A stretch of DNA of 64,000 nucleotides from Apoderus coryli (GCA_911728435.2 OU452204.1:12958001-13022000), one strand, 5' to 3'. Positions 1 to 12,040 are shown, counted from the stretch's first letter. A program made the numbers and translations. The notes: generated from the sequence alone by a model not told the origin.

Positions 1-609
1 ATATTGTGCGGATTGAAAAAGTGATGTAGAAATCTTGTCAAACAAGAAGAACATTCCGGAATACTTTGAGAAACGTTAGAAGATCTTACTCTGGTGGTTT
101 CAAACGAATGATAGTACCTATAGCAACTTACTTATTTTATATTTTTCGAACCTAAAATAAAGAAGATCGCTTTACACGGCAATTTCTTGTGTCAATAAAA
201 AGTTCATTGACAAGTCTTTCAATGACTGAATGTATTGGAAACGGGAACAGGTGAAAAATAAATTAGAAACAAATCAAACATAAGAAAAAGCTATGTCAGC
301 ATAATCTGAAAAACCAACAAGTACATGCATCTCCATTATAAAGATAAATGATTCACTTAGTCGTCTCATAAAAAGATAGAGAAAACACTTTTAAGGCTGT
401 TTGAGCAGTCCCGTAATGGCAAAGGCTGGGAAATTTGAGTAACAAATGTTGACTTACAAAATAAACTAACCTAATACTCCTTAAATCTAAAAGTGGAATT
501 TGGATATCTTAATCTAAATCTACAATTTCATTTATTTCAAATATTGCTAAGATTGATGAGAATATCTTAAACGACAGAACAATGTTACTTGGAGAAATAT
601 ATGTTGTTA
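1..609. other. AT-rich stretch, nothing recognised
   Basis: No long open frame or family motif was recognised. The last 80 bases may be the more degraded upstream part of the LINE fragment that follows. Confidence 0.4.
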
Positions 610-775
610 TCGAAACAGTATAGATTTAGGCACAGTCTCTCTACCGAAGATCGGTCCTTACTAGTCACTTGATTAAAGGGCGCGTACACTGTGTATATTT
701 TTAGACTTAGCTAAAGCCTTTGACACCGTGAACCACACCACACCAAACCGGAATTTCCATGCTAAATGGCTGTAG
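610..775 (+). pseudogene. LINE reverse transcriptase fragment
   Basis: Translating from base 616 gives QYRFRHSLSTED, close to the QYGFR...ST start of the LINE RT fingers. In a shifted frame from base 698 comes FLDLAKAFDTVNH, the palm motif with the first catalytic aspartate of Jockey/CR1-type LINEs. A frameshift separates the two and a stop follows at about 772, so it is a dead fragment. It most likely belongs to the CR1/Jockey side of non-LTR elements; the family cannot be named. Confidence 0.75.
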
Positions 776-1789
776 TTGCATATTTGAGTATAGCTTTTAA
801 TTCAAAATAACTTTACTTTATAACATACTTCTGTGTTGTAAAAAATAAAGATACTTTACTCTTGAGTAAAATTCATACTTTTTGACAAACCTCGTATACG
901 GTTTAAAAAAATTGATATCCGATGGTTGGATTTTAAGTCTTGGATCATGCAAAACTTTTCATCAAGAATACATTTTTTCACAAAACCAGTAATAAAAAAG
1001 TTTTCCAATATGGTTGCAACTTAAGTAGACACACCCTGTATATCATGTATTTGCTAGATGATAAAACAAGAAGAGTTGGGAGTGTGAACGGTGTTGGGGC
1101 TCAAAGATGCCAATGTTTTTACGTGTTAGAAATCCCACATTCTAGGTGTAGATATGCGGAAACATTGGAATAATTAGTGCATTTGTTAGGGGTTGGCCTC
1201 CAGACAGTTTAAACTTATTGTTCTTCCGTTGTGAACATTGGCCGCTCATATATTTTCGTAGGGGGATAGAGAAAGTCGAACAAAATGTCCAATAACGTAA
1301 ACGGGACCGTCATTTATTTAATGTTTAAACGATGTTTAGCGGTTTTGCAGTAGTGTTTTGCTATTTATATTGACTAATGGTTGAGTTCTGGTCTGTTTTC
1401 AACTGATTGACCATACTGCATTCAATATGTTGAGTAAAATTAATGAATTAGTAGAAATGTAAAGACAAAACAATGCAATATTCTACAACTAGAGTAATTT
1501 AGAAAGAACATATTGTGTCAAATTAATGAAAAGTATAAATTCTCACTGACTATAAACGTCATAACACATTGCTAGTGGATTGATAAAGAAATTCGACTAT
1601 AGCGATAAGGGAGATCAATTTGTAAAACCGGGAATTCTGAATTTATTAACAGGGATACCGTTTACATAAGAAAATATTGGAAGTAGACGGATAATTGTAT
1701 ATTCTAGGCTCGGATTATAGCTAAACTTATCATTTTATTGTCGGTCGACAGCTGAAGCCGAATTAATGGTAACTGCTAGAATATTATCA
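776..1789. other. AT-rich stretch with a possible Tc1-type end
   Basis: No gene was recognised. At about 1030-1045 the bases ACACACCCTGTATAT resemble the ends of insect Tc1/IS630-type elements, and a related string (ACAAACCTCGTATA) lies near 884. The two are in direct, not inverted, orientation, so no element could be bounded. Confidence 0.35.
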
Positions 1790-2480
1790 ATACTGTAACG
1801 AAGACTTTAAATTTGGCTTTTGACCTATTCTTCCGAAAATTTTACCTGATAAAACAGATAACTTATTACAGATACTCTATATATTATGATAACTATGTTC
1901 CAGCCTACCAAATTCAAACATACAGTTTGAAACTAGGTTCCCAATATGACTATGAAAATACCACAATTATTACTACAGTCGGTTACAAAGAAGAAACTAT
2001 AGCAGCCTGCTGCCTTGGTGCTGCTAGATTTTACTAAGTGTAAGATTACGTTTTCTGGATTCTCAATTGCCGGCTTAGAGCTTTTAAAATACTATTTTAT
2101 ATCGGAAGATTATTATCAGAGACGTGTTGCTAATGTTTCTTCTAGTGTGTCGCAAGGGTCCATATGCGGCCTTGGTTTTTTCAATATATACTTCGTGTTT
2201 GTCATTAGGTCTCGAACACTGTATGCCGACTATAGTCAATTGAAGTATTCGTATCATCATTATGTTTTGGTAATTGCTTCAAATTATATCAATATAGTTA
2301 TAGGTTGCAATCTGCAAAACATCAAATAGGTATTAATCCAAGTAAGACAAAGGTACTATTATTTTGAAATGATAAACATTTTATTGAAAAATGTTTAAAT
2401 AATAAATTATGTCAGATGGCCAGAAATTTAGAATTGCTAATGGGCAATGAACTTCGTTTTACCAATCATACTTCTTACTT
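1790..2480 (+). pseudogene. LINE reverse transcriptase relic
   Basis: Between about 1980 and 2330 the frames read VLLDFTKCK (for VLLDFTKAFD), then FSIAGLELLKYY, VSSSVSQGSICG, FNIYFVFVIRS and YADYSQLKYS (YADDTQLKYS expected). This is the order of LINE RT palm motifs. After 2330 a further piece reads INPSKTKVLLF and ends near ELRFTNH. The second aspartate of YADD is replaced by Tyr, and several frameshifts separate the blocks, so the relic is inactive. It looks like a Jockey-type element; more than one decayed copy cannot be excluded. Confidence 0.7.
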
Positions 2481-3239
2481 CACACAGGTATAAGGAAAAG
2501 AGATGTAGCTCAAAAATGTTGTACCTGCATCATAATTGGAATTGAAATCTCAAATGTATAATGTAGCCCGCAAACGTTACTCTTTTTATAAGTTTGTCAT
2601 TATGCATAGGCAAAAAGACAAAAAGACTACACTACGATATAATAATGGCTAAACTGCTTACTACAGCCAGAGAACAACAGAGAATATGAACTGAACTTCC
2701 ACCACTTTCTATTGTCCTGTGCGAGGCAGGTGGTAGCCATTTTTTAATATACTCGACAGATCCGTATTTACGTTTTATTGAAATTACAGAATAGGTAAAG
2801 AACAGGGGAGTAACAGAATTATTTTATAATAGAATTACATCTTTATTAATTATAAAAACAAACAAATATACTTTTATTCATGTTTCCATATAATCATTTT
2901 ATTTTTATTTATATTTTTAAAATTTCTATTGATTAATTTTAATGTATAACATAACCTTAGCCTAAAATATAATTTCGTAACATATTTTTTTGGGAAATTA
3001 GAACATGAATGTTCAAACTTTACATTTTTGCTTAAATTAATAAAATTATTAATAATATTGAACTAGCAATTAACCATAGTTCAGCTCTAAAGAAAAAAAA
3101 ATGTAATTGATTACGGGAAAATATAAATGTATTAATTTTAGATAGAGTAAAATAAACTTGTTCTAATTTATACAATAGGTCTACCGATTTTCAATTCCTT
3201 AAGTATAACTGAGAATGTTTTATATTTTACCTATACGTG
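2481..3239. other. AT-rich stretch, nothing recognised
   Basis: Very A+T-rich sequence, perhaps partly 3' flank of the LINE relic before it. No motif or repeat could be assigned. Confidence 0.35.
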
Positions 3240-3681
3240 CTATAAATTATGGAATTCCACAAGGGACTGTGTTGGGCCCAGTCCTATTTATAGCATATAT
3301 ATAAATGACCTCCTTTCATTGCAATCTCATGGGGAGGTTATATCTTATGCTGAGGATACAGTACTATTAGTTTCTGCAAGTACCAAAGAAGAAGTTGAAG
3401 TCAAAATTCAAAGTGATCTCAGGCTAATAACTGACTGGCTCGACTCGAATCTGTTAACAATTAATTTAACTAAAACATCATACATCCCATTTGCAATTAA
3501 CAAAACGAAACTACCGGATACGACACTTTCTGTATATCTACCGCAACGGCAATACCTCTGGACATTAAATCCCTCTGATAAAGTCAAATATCTTGGCGTA
3601 ACTCTTGATGTCTGTTTCAAATGGGCTACACACATTCGCAATGTTGCAAATAAAGTAGTGCTTTTTTCCATTTCAAAATAA
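3240..3681 (+). pseudogene. LINE reverse transcriptase relic with YAED
   Basis: From 3249 the sequence reads GIPQGTVLGPVLF, then after a one-base shift NDLLSLQSHGEVISYAED followed by TVLLVSAST. Downstream come LLTINLTKTSYIPF and VKYLGVTLDVCFKWATHI, the RT thumb region. All are in the order expected for a CR1/Jockey-type LINE RT. The catalytic YADD reads YAED, and the frameshift near 3300 also breaks it. The open frame stops at 3681, where element-like sequence ends. Confidence 0.8.
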
Positions 3682-5555
3682 ACAATATCACTATCAAAAG
3701 TTTATAAAACAAAAACACACAAAATAACTATATAACACACAGAATACTACGGCACTGGAAAACAAATCACTTGAAATGGCAAAGCACAAATAAAATATCC
3801 CGACGACAATGAGAGTATACGAAAACATGGCGATTTTGAGTGCGCAATTATATGCGCAATCTCTTCCCCCACCAGCAATATCACATTCTCTGTTGTTCTC
3901 TGCTACAGCCTCCAGACCATGTTATTTCGCCTGTTTATATATGTGCAATAGCGATCGCGCATCTCTTATAAAAACATATACGTGATATTATTGAACGAAA
4001 TTTTTAAAAATATATATTACATAGTACTTGTTTATTTTCGGTGCCAAATTTGCTTTTGTTTTGCTTTTAAACTCATTTTTTGAATTTATAAAATTTTAAT
4101 AGATAATCAATAACTAAATTACAAAGTGTAGCAACGAAAAAATAATCAATACTTCCACTAAATAATATGTTGCTTTGTTTTTTGTTGCCACGAAAGTTTC
4201 ATTATTTATTTTGTTTTTGTTCTAGTTAGGTTAGGTACAGGCTACAGGTTAATAAGTAGGTTGGATTCGTTGCTATAAAGTAATATTTTGAAATAAATTC
4301 AGAAGCAAAAATCTTTTTTAAAAGTCTGGTCTTTGACTGATGGAATGAAGCAAGATAAACTTCAGTTTCTAAACTGGAATCTACGGGTCAACGAATGGAA
4401 ATTTCTATTGCTATTCTGAGCGTAACAAGCAATTCGTAAATAAAACCTCCCGCTAGGGAATTCGGACGCATCTAGTGTTGGCAATAGGATATAATGGAGT
4501 TGTTACTTCTTGTACGGCCATCGTATAATAGGAATATTTACGTCATATCCCGTTATATTAAATTATTCTAAACTCGAATACACTTAAACGAAGGAAGAAC
4601 ATATTGGCATATTATAATGATATACAAAACTTTTGCTTATCAATTGACTAACGTTACGTGATTGATGGTATAATGTAAAGGTGAACAAAACAGGGCAACT
4701 CATCATCACGCAGTCTGTTTATATAATCAGAACCATTCAACGACAGACAAGGCGAAATTAAAATTTTTAATTGAATTTGCGAAAAAATGATTGATTGTTA
4801 TATATTTATGTATTACGCTATGAAATTTAATTTTTCTAATATTCCTAAATGCTTTTATTGAAATAAAAAGTATAAGAATTAAGCCTGACTTCAGACAATG
4901 ACTCTTCGATATTCAGGTAAAACTATAAAATCAATTTGCAATTGACTAAAAGATCGTAAAAAAGTTTAAGAAAATTTTCTATTGATGTTTAGCCTTTTTT
5001 TTTTGTGTTTTGGCAGAATATATAGGATGTACCGAAAATTTTGAGAAATCTTTCCGATGCAAATAGAAAATGAGGAAATAAGATGACAATCGTTTTTTAA
5101 TAGATTTTAAAGTACCGCCTATAGGTAACATAACAAAAATTTTATATGATAAACGCAGACGTTTTAAAATAGTGTTCTTGTAACTAACTTAGCGCTTTTA
5201 GTATACCTACCATGTGGCGGACAAAGTTCAAGACCTTATTGCTTAAATTTTTACCAGTATAGTAGAGTTATAAAAATAAATCTGAGTTGCCTGAACTTTC
5301 AACTAAAAAAAGTTATTCTTGTTTACTGTCGATCAAATGAACCACTTTTGAGAAAAATAAAATAAGCAATGATCAATGAGAAATAACGAAGCTTAGAATT
5401 GTTTAGGTCTCTTGCACACGGACGGCAAATTTGCCGGCCGGCTATGTTGCCAATTTATTAAATTGCCAAGGCACAGACCCTTCGTTACTCATAAAATATT
5501 CTGTAAAATATTCTCGCAATTAGGTGCCAGTTCTCGTTTCTCTTAGTTTAGTTTG
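3682..5555. other. Long stretch without recognisable gene
   Basis: Both strands were read; no family motif was recognised. It includes mixed-composition sequence around 3800-3970 and otherwise A+T-rich sequence. Confidence 0.35.
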
Positions 5556-5722
5556 TCAGGGAACATCCTCAAGAATTTCTACGTAGAGTGCGTCTTCAGT
5601 ATGATATCCATCTTTTACACTTACAAAATTATGCAAAATGCAATATACTTTGATAATGTCGACAGCAAAGTTGTCAGAAAGATGTAAAGGGCTAATCTTA
5701 AGACGATACTGGATTATTAAAT
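5556..5722 (-). pseudogene. Harbinger/PIF-like transposase C-terminal relic
   Basis: The minus strand reads YRLKISPLHLSDNF, then AVDIIKVYCILHNFV and KDGYHTEDALY. This matches the last part of the DDE nuclease of PIF/Harbinger elements, where the family has a conserved ...CCVLHNF... block. Only about 55 codons remain. Base 5408-5440 and 5740-5775 carry GC-rich CACACG strings in opposite orientation that might be its terminal repeats, but the match is too poor to bound an element. Confidence 0.6.
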
Positions 5723-6679
5723 ACGTTTGCCAGCCGAGCGCCGCGCCGGCATCGTGTGAAAAGGTTTCTCGGTTATTTCGCCGGTCGGCGAACTCGTCTT
5801 ATTTCCCCTTTGAAACTAACAAACTAGCATAGAGGATTCTGGGAATGGTTTCGTGCTGATTCGATATAAATCGTCTTTTCCCAAAAACTTGTATAACCAA
5901 ATGCAAAACACATGACCATGACCTAACTTCTACTTCATTTTTTAACTGTCTTCGTTTAGCGGTTAGATTTGCTTATCTGAACGAATGAATAGAAGTCAAT
6001 AAGCTCGATTAACAAAACTACAGTATCGGTGACAAGCATTTTCTCCTTTTCAAGCAGCATTAGATTTAATAGATTTAATCCAACAAAACAAATACGCGTA
6101 TGTGACCAGCAATAACTTTTTTAAAGGTATATTTTGTCAGCATTGAGGTTATAAATAAAAGCGTCAAGTTGTGAAGCTACTAGATCCAGACATAAATCGA
6201 ATTATATTACATAATTTAATTAAATGAGTTAGGAGCAAGTTGTTTAGTTAAAGGCAAAATTTTCAAGACATGCCAATCTTTTTGGCACTTTTATATGCAC
6301 TAATCGAGAGATATAAGAAGAGGGTTTGTCATCCTACGAAAATTTTTTGAGCGAGAGGTGAAGCTTGACAGAAACGTGAATATTTCTGATGACGGAATCC
6401 AGTTCAAACCACAACAATGATAATTCTCGTAATCAAAAAAGGAGAGTTTATTACTGAGTGGCACGGAGATTATTTACAAGTGCAAGGCATTTAGTTTTCA
6501 AATTTGGCCAAATTGGAGTAGGTAAAGCTTTCTTGAGTTTATGAACTTCTAAAATATTGGTAGCTGTGAATATCTTAGACTTTCATAAACGTAAATAGAA
6601 TTATTTACATTCCATAACTTACGAAATGTAAAAAAAACTATCATCGTGTACTGCTCACATTATTGAATTGCTGTCATTG
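5723..6679. other. Stretch without recognisable gene
   Basis: GC-rich up to about 5810, then A+T-rich. No family motif or repeat assigned. Confidence 0.35.
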
Positions 6680-6860
6680 GACAGTAGGGAATTCCTCAAG
6701 AAAATGCATCCCGCTGTCCCTGTTGACGCTTTTGTAAATGACTAACTGCGATTCTCTTTAGCGAGCTATTGTTTATAATAAACTTGAGCAAACATAATGA
6801 AATAGCTTACAAATGACATGTATCGTGGAGATGCGAAAATTAAATTGAATATAAGTCTAA
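6680..6860 (+). pseudogene. Possible LINE RT fragment, very decayed
   Basis: Base 6687 onward reads GIPQENASRCP, and in another frame AFVND, resembling the GIPQGS...LL..VND block of LINE RT. The rest is too broken to follow. It could be chance. Confidence 0.3.
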
Positions 6861-7189
6861 ATAAAATACCATGCGAGTTTAACATTATACACCTACGTTC
6901 CTATATTATTCAAAAACAAAACGGCTTGTATGCTCACACAAGGGTGCTCTACCAATTAACCTCTTTTCATGTTTAATGACATTGCTTGTGCTATAATAAC
7001 GTATGATGCATGGTGCAATTCAGCATTTAGTGTTATGACTTTTAACACTTGATATTTGCAATCTGAATGAGATAAATGTGATGCATTTAATGTTTGTGTG
7101 TTTTATGAATTGTGTTACAGTTAGAGGATTTATCACTAGTAACTACCAGGATTGTTTAAAAACATTGACACATTAATATATGATTGAGT
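6861..7189. other. AT-rich stretch, nothing recognised
   Basis: No motif recognised. Confidence 0.3.
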
Positions 7190-7553
7190 AAAGTAGGGTG
7201 AGCCGGAAAATGTGTTTTTTTTTCTCGAAAACTGTTAATTTTTTCAACACTAAACTAGAGTAGACCTTTGTTTAGACTAGCATCCAGGCTACTCAAATTT
7301 AGTATTTTAATGTGTGGAACTTAGTCACTCTCTGGTAAATAAAGAAAAAGCTGATTTAGATTTAAGGAGATTATTCTTTGTTAACTTACACAAATAACTT
7401 TAAAAGTGATTTTACGAGAACAGATATCTTGTGGCGTAGTTTATGGCCCTATATCTTCCTGAGGAGTGCCTGCTAGACAACAAAATATCTTAATGTTTCA
7501 TGTTCTGCTTGTATCCGAAATATTTATCCGATTTTCCGGGACACCTTGTATAA
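7190..7553. mobile_element. Candidate MITE with Tc1/IS630-like ends
   Basis: The left end reads GGGTGAGCCGGAAAATG and the right end, reverse-complemented, reads AAGGTGTCCCGGAAAATC. The pair forms imperfect terminal inverted repeats of about 17 bases flanking some 360 bp without coding capacity. TA lies at the outer edge on both sides. The (T)ACAGGGTGTCCC-type end is common in insect Tc1/IS630 elements. Boundaries are good to a few bases only. Confidence 0.45.
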
Positions 7554-7559
7554 GTCAGT

Positions 7560-7735
7560 TTATACAGTGCAGGTATTATTTTAAAGATTTTTGTACTATG
7601 GTGTAAAACATCAGATCATCAGCAAATAGCAGGAAGTTACTGAAATGAAAACAGGATGCAATATCGTTGATAAAAACATTGAACAAAAGCGGTCCTAGAT
7701 GAGAACCCTGGGAAATACCTGAATGACCATATTAT
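7560..7735 (-). pseudogene. LINE reverse transcriptase fragment
   Basis: On the minus strand the frame reads GISQGSHLGPLLFNVFINDI followed by ASCFHFSNFLLFADD and LMFYTIVQ. This is the GxxQGSxLGPxLF to FADD block of a Jockey/CR1-type RT, with both catalytic aspartates kept. It ends just after FADD at about 7568, next to the MITE candidate. Only about 55 codons survive. Confidence 0.85.
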
Positions 7736-8344
7736 GCAGAATCATATGAACGCTGAAGAAAAAACTGAAATTTTTAAATTGTGTAAATCATTTTCGAACA
7801 TATTTTTCAAACCCGGAGATAAGAGTTAACTTTTACGTCAAAAATAAAGCACAAAATTAAGACAACAGACGATATTCCCGGCGTACACGCGAAATCATAC
7901 AGGTACCCGTACGTAGATAAAGTAGAGGTCCACAACCAAATTTCAGATATGTTAGACAATTATAATATTGTACGACCCTCTAGTAGCCCATGGCCATTTT
8001 AATCGTCCCCAAAAAACTGGATGCTTCCAATAAACAGAAATGGAGAGTATTTGTTGATTATCGAAAAATTAGTGAATAAACGATAGATACCCTATTCCCA
8101 ATATCAACGACATCCTGGATAAATTAGGCACAGCACAAAACACTAGATCTCGCAAGTGAATTTCACCAGATTGAAATGGACAAAGCCTCTATAGAAAAAC
8201 CAGCATTCTCTGTAGAAAACCGACATTTTGAATACCTCAGAATGCCGTCTGGACTAAAAAAACGCCCCATCAACATTCCAATGTCTAATGGACAAAGTTT
8301 TGAAGGACCTACAACACAAAATTTGTATGGTGTATATATTAAAA

Positions 8345-8873
8345 TGTCCCCTTCGCTTAGAGATAAATAAATACATCTGGCAACACCGCGTTCGCTATAA
8401 TATTGTAATGAGATGTAACCGTTTTCAAAAGCTCGCGACTCAAACTAACCAGAGGCGATTCTGTGCAGATTTAATAGGCTATACCTCGTCCGGGGCAGCG
8501 CTGTGTTAATTTGGTAGAATGTGCCTCGCTTACAGTATAGATCTGGAATGGACGTACGCGCGCCAGAATGTTGTAGAACAAACGAATATTTACTGGAAGC
8601 GTTCGAGAAAGGAGAAAAACCATATAAATAGCCAACGTATAACAGGGGCAGACATTCAGTCATGAAGTGAAGAGTGAATAGTTGAAAACAGTGTTGTGAT
8701 ATATATAAATTATAGTAAAATAAATGGTATAAATACATAGTGAAAACAAATATAGTCATATTAGTTCGTTTAAGTTATTAGTTTTTTTAAGTGTTTAGTT
8801 ATTAAGTGTAAGTAAGTTAGTTTTAATTACAGAGCGATACTATTTCACACAACGAACTCAGAAAGACCTTACA
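8345..8873 (+). repeat. Solo-LTR-like insert inside the RT active site
   Basis: About 530 bp separate the RT block ending MVY from the block starting MIIFST, exactly where the YxDD codons should be. The insert starts TGTCCCC and may end TTACA. It has TATAAATA at 8623-8630, a TCAGT initiator at 8656-8660 (33 bases apart) and AATAAA at 8719-8724, which is the U3-R-U5 order of an insect LTR. A 4-base ATAT flank on both sides is possible but not certain. It may instead be an LTR plus a little internal sequence. Confidence 0.55.
8623..8660 (+). promoter_or_regulatory. TATA box plus TCAGT initiator in solo LTR
   Basis: TATAAATA is followed 33 bases later (start to start) by TCAGT, the spacing and initiator expected of insect retrotransposon core promoters. 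The intact layout supports reading the surrounding insert as an LTR. Confidence 0.55.
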
Positions 8874-9612
8874 ATATGATTATATTTAGTACAGGTCTCC
8901 AAGAACACATCCAAAACTTAAAATTAGTATATACCAAATCAAAAGAAGCATGTTTAAAAATACAGTTAGACTACTGTGAGTTTTTACGCAAAGAAGTTGG
9001 ATTTGTAGCCCATGTTATAAGAAATCAAACCGAACAAGAAAAAGTTAGAAGCAAAAGAAAAATTCCCAATCACCAAAACGCAACGTGATATTAATTTATT
9101 CTTAGGTTTATTAGGCTATAATCGCAAATTTATTAAAAATTTCGCCAAAATCACAAAACCAATGACACAATGTTTGAAAAAGTATGAGAAAGTTGAGCAT
9201 ACACCAGAGTTTGTTGAATGCTTTAATACATGTACAAACTTATTAATATCTGAGACCGATTTTGAAAAACTTTTCGAAGTAACTACAGACGCATCGCAGT
9301 ATGCTATAGGTGCAATATTATCGCAAAATGGTAACCCAATTTCTTATGCTTCAAGAACACTCTACCCTGCCGAAATAAATTATTCAACCGTAGAAAAGGA
9401 GTTCCTTGCAATATTTGGAGTTTTAAATACTTCCGACCTTACCTTTTTGGACACAAGTTTACAATTATAGCCGATCATAAACCCTTGGAATGACTATTTT
9501 CTCTAAAAGAACCAAACTCTCGTTTAGTACGATGGAGACTCAAACTTGAAAAGTATGATTATGATATAAAATACATTAAAGGGCCACAAACCAAGCGGCC
9601 GAAGCTTTATTA

Positions 9613-10129
9613 ATTTATTTATTAATTAACAGTTTCGAAGCAAATTTGATGTGATAGAGACATACAAGTGATTTAATAAAATCTTCTTTTAGGTCCATAC
9701 GGCAAAAGCCTATACCTGTTTAGTATAAAATGACAACCATATCTTTTTAATGATTTCTAAAATAATAAGTGCTACATTTCTCTTCAATACCTACTGTTTC
9801 TAGACAACCTTCTTCTAAAAGTTATATTTTCGAATAAGCATTATACCGACATAAAATCTCTGGATATACTGTGAAATAGACCGGATAATATGACGTGCAT
9901 AACAGTTTTCATAAGTGAATATTTTTCCATGAAATTCGCTAATGCAATCGACCGAGACACACTTTATTTGGCAGCAATTTCTCGTTTATACAGAGAGAAA
10001 CAACCAAACAAAATTATCATCATATGTATGCAGACAGTATCTTCTTCATTTGCTATGCTTGTTTAATAACAAATTTGGTAGGTTAAATCAGAGGATTATG
10101 CATACCTAACTCACTTAGTAAGATTAAGA
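9613..10129. other. AT-rich stretch, nothing recognised
   Basis: No coding motif. The first 100 bases include T/A-rich runs that may be an element 3' end on the minus strand, but this is not decidable by eye. Confidence 0.3.
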
Positions 10130-10760
10130 TTAGGGGTGCCACCTGATGGTCGATTGTGTCCCCTATCTTGAGTTACTTGTACTGTGTCCCAAGTTACAAC
10201 TGTGCATCAAGTTCTAGAGCTTTTATGAACTCCAGTAGCTTGGCTGGTTTCAGGGACAACACGTCTCCATCTGGCACTATTTCATACCCCAAGTGTTCCT
10301 TGTGTTGGCTTCCGAGAGTGGCACATTCTGTTACCAGGAGTGTCTTCCGCCTCCCTACAGAATCTGCATTCGTCGCTCTCTACTAGGCCTAATCTTGTCA
10401 TATGTTTCCTAAGGCGACACTTTTCTCTAAGAAATCCTGTAAGGATACGTAGCTTGTTCTTACTGAGATCCAGAGAGATTTTGGATCTTTCATGATTGAA
10501 GTTTCCAAGACATTTCTTGGAGTGTATCAGTTCATGAACGTCTCCTTGTAGGTGCGTGTTTCCTTAAGCCGCAGAACGGTTCAAGCCCTACAAAAGAGGT
10601 TGAACAAGGGAAACTTTGTTATTCTTGCGAAGCTTGTTAAGACCACTTAAGCTTTTCCACGCCATTTTTGGGCTGATTACATATGAACTCAGCGCTAATA
10701 TGACCGCCTGGTTATCAGAGTGAGGCGCAGTGTTCCACTTCCGATAGTTCCTGGTTAGGT
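10130..10760 (-). pseudogene. LINE 3' end: RNase H and zinc-like tail
   Basis: Minus strand. The first block reads DNQAVILALSSYVISPKMAW and LSGLNKLRKNNKVSLVQP, like the middle of an RNase HI domain in I-clade-type LINEs. Next come SKISLDLSKNKLRILTGFL, HMTRLGLVESDECRFC and REAEDT, then in a shifted frame ECATLGSQHKEHLGYEI and KPAKLLEFIKALELD. The CxxC...H...C pattern is the usual C-terminal tail of such LINEs. Two or more frameshifts make it a relic. A second, shorter copy of the same tail lies at 33788-34020. Confidence 0.8.
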
Positions 10761-10982
10761 TAAATTGTACGCATTTACCAATTAGGTGAATTTCTGCTTA
10801 GAAGATTCTAGGGTATATTCCCATTGATTGATTAAAAGCTCCAGTGGGATATAAAACTTAAAACCCAGCTGCCGCCATGATGATCAACATGCTAGCCTAA
10901 CTGTGAATCTTAACTACAACAGATTGTCATTACTTGAGTACAAGAAATACAGTCTCGTACGCCATCTAAAGTTATGGCTAAG

Positions 10983-11508
10983 ATATTGCCTGTTTAACCA
11001 ATTTAAATTGGAGTACGTGTTAGACACATGATCAAATTTCCTAAAATCAAAATAAACCTAGAACATGTATATTGAACTATTTCAATTCATTCGCTTGGGA
11101 TGAAAGTTATCCATAGAAGAGCCATAAATAAGTTCACAATAATATAGTCGAAATAATATAGTAGCAATGAATCACATACATTTTTACGTAGACCTCTGTT
11201 TAAGGTATGCCTGTGGGAGTAGAAAAGTTTCATTGATAAATACGACCTTTTACCCTGCTTTTCAACGTAGCTAGCAAATCTCAAATCAGGACTATAATTC
11301 CAAGGTTTTTTGCAGAATTAACAATAGGAAGTTCAGAATGATTCATTTTCATTTAAAAACTTATAAGTGTGTTTATTGCCAAATAACATTGCGAATGTTT
11401 ATTCGTATTTAATTTCAGACTATCACTCTATGAAATTGTGTTTCTGTATAGCTTTCAAAGCTCCAAATTAATTAATTCATTAGCAACATGATGTTCGTGA
11501 AAATTAAA
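10983..11508. repeat. Tandem duplication, copy 1
   Basis: About 526 bp starting ATATTGCCTGTTTAACC and ending GTGAAAATTAAA. It repeats with a 534-bp period at 11517. The copies differ by scattered substitutions and short indels, so this is an old duplication. The unit contains a minus-strand LINE RT tail. Confidence 0.85.
11087..11284 (-). pseudogene. LINE RT tail fragment, copy 1
   Basis: The minus strand reads MRFASYVEKQGKRSYLS, MKLFYSHRHTLNRGLRKNV and CDSLLLYYFDYIIVN. This follows the pattern of the segment after RT in CR1/Jockey LINEs (KSF..LK.LY..R..L.....K..C..L..S...Y.D). It lacks RT motifs and is a fragment. Confidence 0.65.
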
Positions 11509-11516
11509 TACATAAT

Positions 11517-12040
11517 ATATTGCCTGTTTAACCAATTTAAATCGGAGTACGTGTTAGACACATGATCAAATTTCCTAAAATCAAAATAAACCTAGAACAT
11601 ATATATTGAACTATTTCAATTCATTCGCTTGGGATGAAAGTTATCCATAGAGGAGCCATAAATAAGCTCACAATAATATAGTCGAAATGATATAGTAGCA
11701 ATGAATCACATAAATTAGTAGACCTCTGTTTAAGGTATGCCTGTTGGAGTAGAAAAGTTTCATTGATGAATACGACCTTTGAGAAGCTTTTCAACGTGGC
11801 TAGCAAATCTCAAATCAGGTTCTGTTCCAAGGTTTTATACAGAATTAACAATAGGAAGTTCAGAATGATTAATTTTCATTTAAAACATTCACTTAAATAT
11901 ATGTTTATTTCCAAATAACATTGCGAATGTTTATTCGTATTTAATTTCAGACTATGACTCTATGAAATTGTGTTTCTGTATAGCTTTCAAAGCTCCAAAT
12001 TAATTAATTCATTAGCAACACGATGTTCGTGAAAATTAAA
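11517..12040. repeat. Tandem duplication, copy 2
   Basis: Second copy of the unit at 10983-11508, in direct orientation, separated by 8 bases. It differs at scattered positions and in a short deletion near 11717. Confidence 0.85.
11621..11806 (-). pseudogene. LINE RT tail fragment, copy 2
   Basis: Minus strand reads MKLF-equivalent FLLQQAYLKQRSTNL and CDSLLLYHFDYIIVSLFM, the duplicate of the fragment in copy 1, with independent changes. Confidence 0.6.

Larger units (their letters stand above)
7740..9612 (+). pseudogene. Ty3/gypsy-type pol relic, interrupted
   Basis: Decayed reverse transcriptase and RNase H of a gypsy-group LTR retrotransposon. Blocks in order: EEKTEIFKLCKSFSNIF (pre-RT), PILIVPKKLDASNKQKWR (spread over frames), VDYRKI, FHQIEMDKASIEK, AFSVENRHFEYLRMPSGL, VLKDLQHKICMVY; then after a foreign insert MIIFSTGLQEHIQNLK, LKIQLDYCEFLRKEV, TTDASQYAIGAILSQNG (RNase H), PISYASRTLYPAEINYST and ADHKPLE. 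It ends near 9612 with no integrase. Stops and frameshifts abound. No protease, gag or flanking LTR was found, so both ends are truncated. Confidence 0.85.

Noticed and set aside
877..1045. MITE bounded by GACAAACCTCGTATA and GACACACCCTGTATA
   Set aside because: The two strings are in direct, not inverted, orientation.
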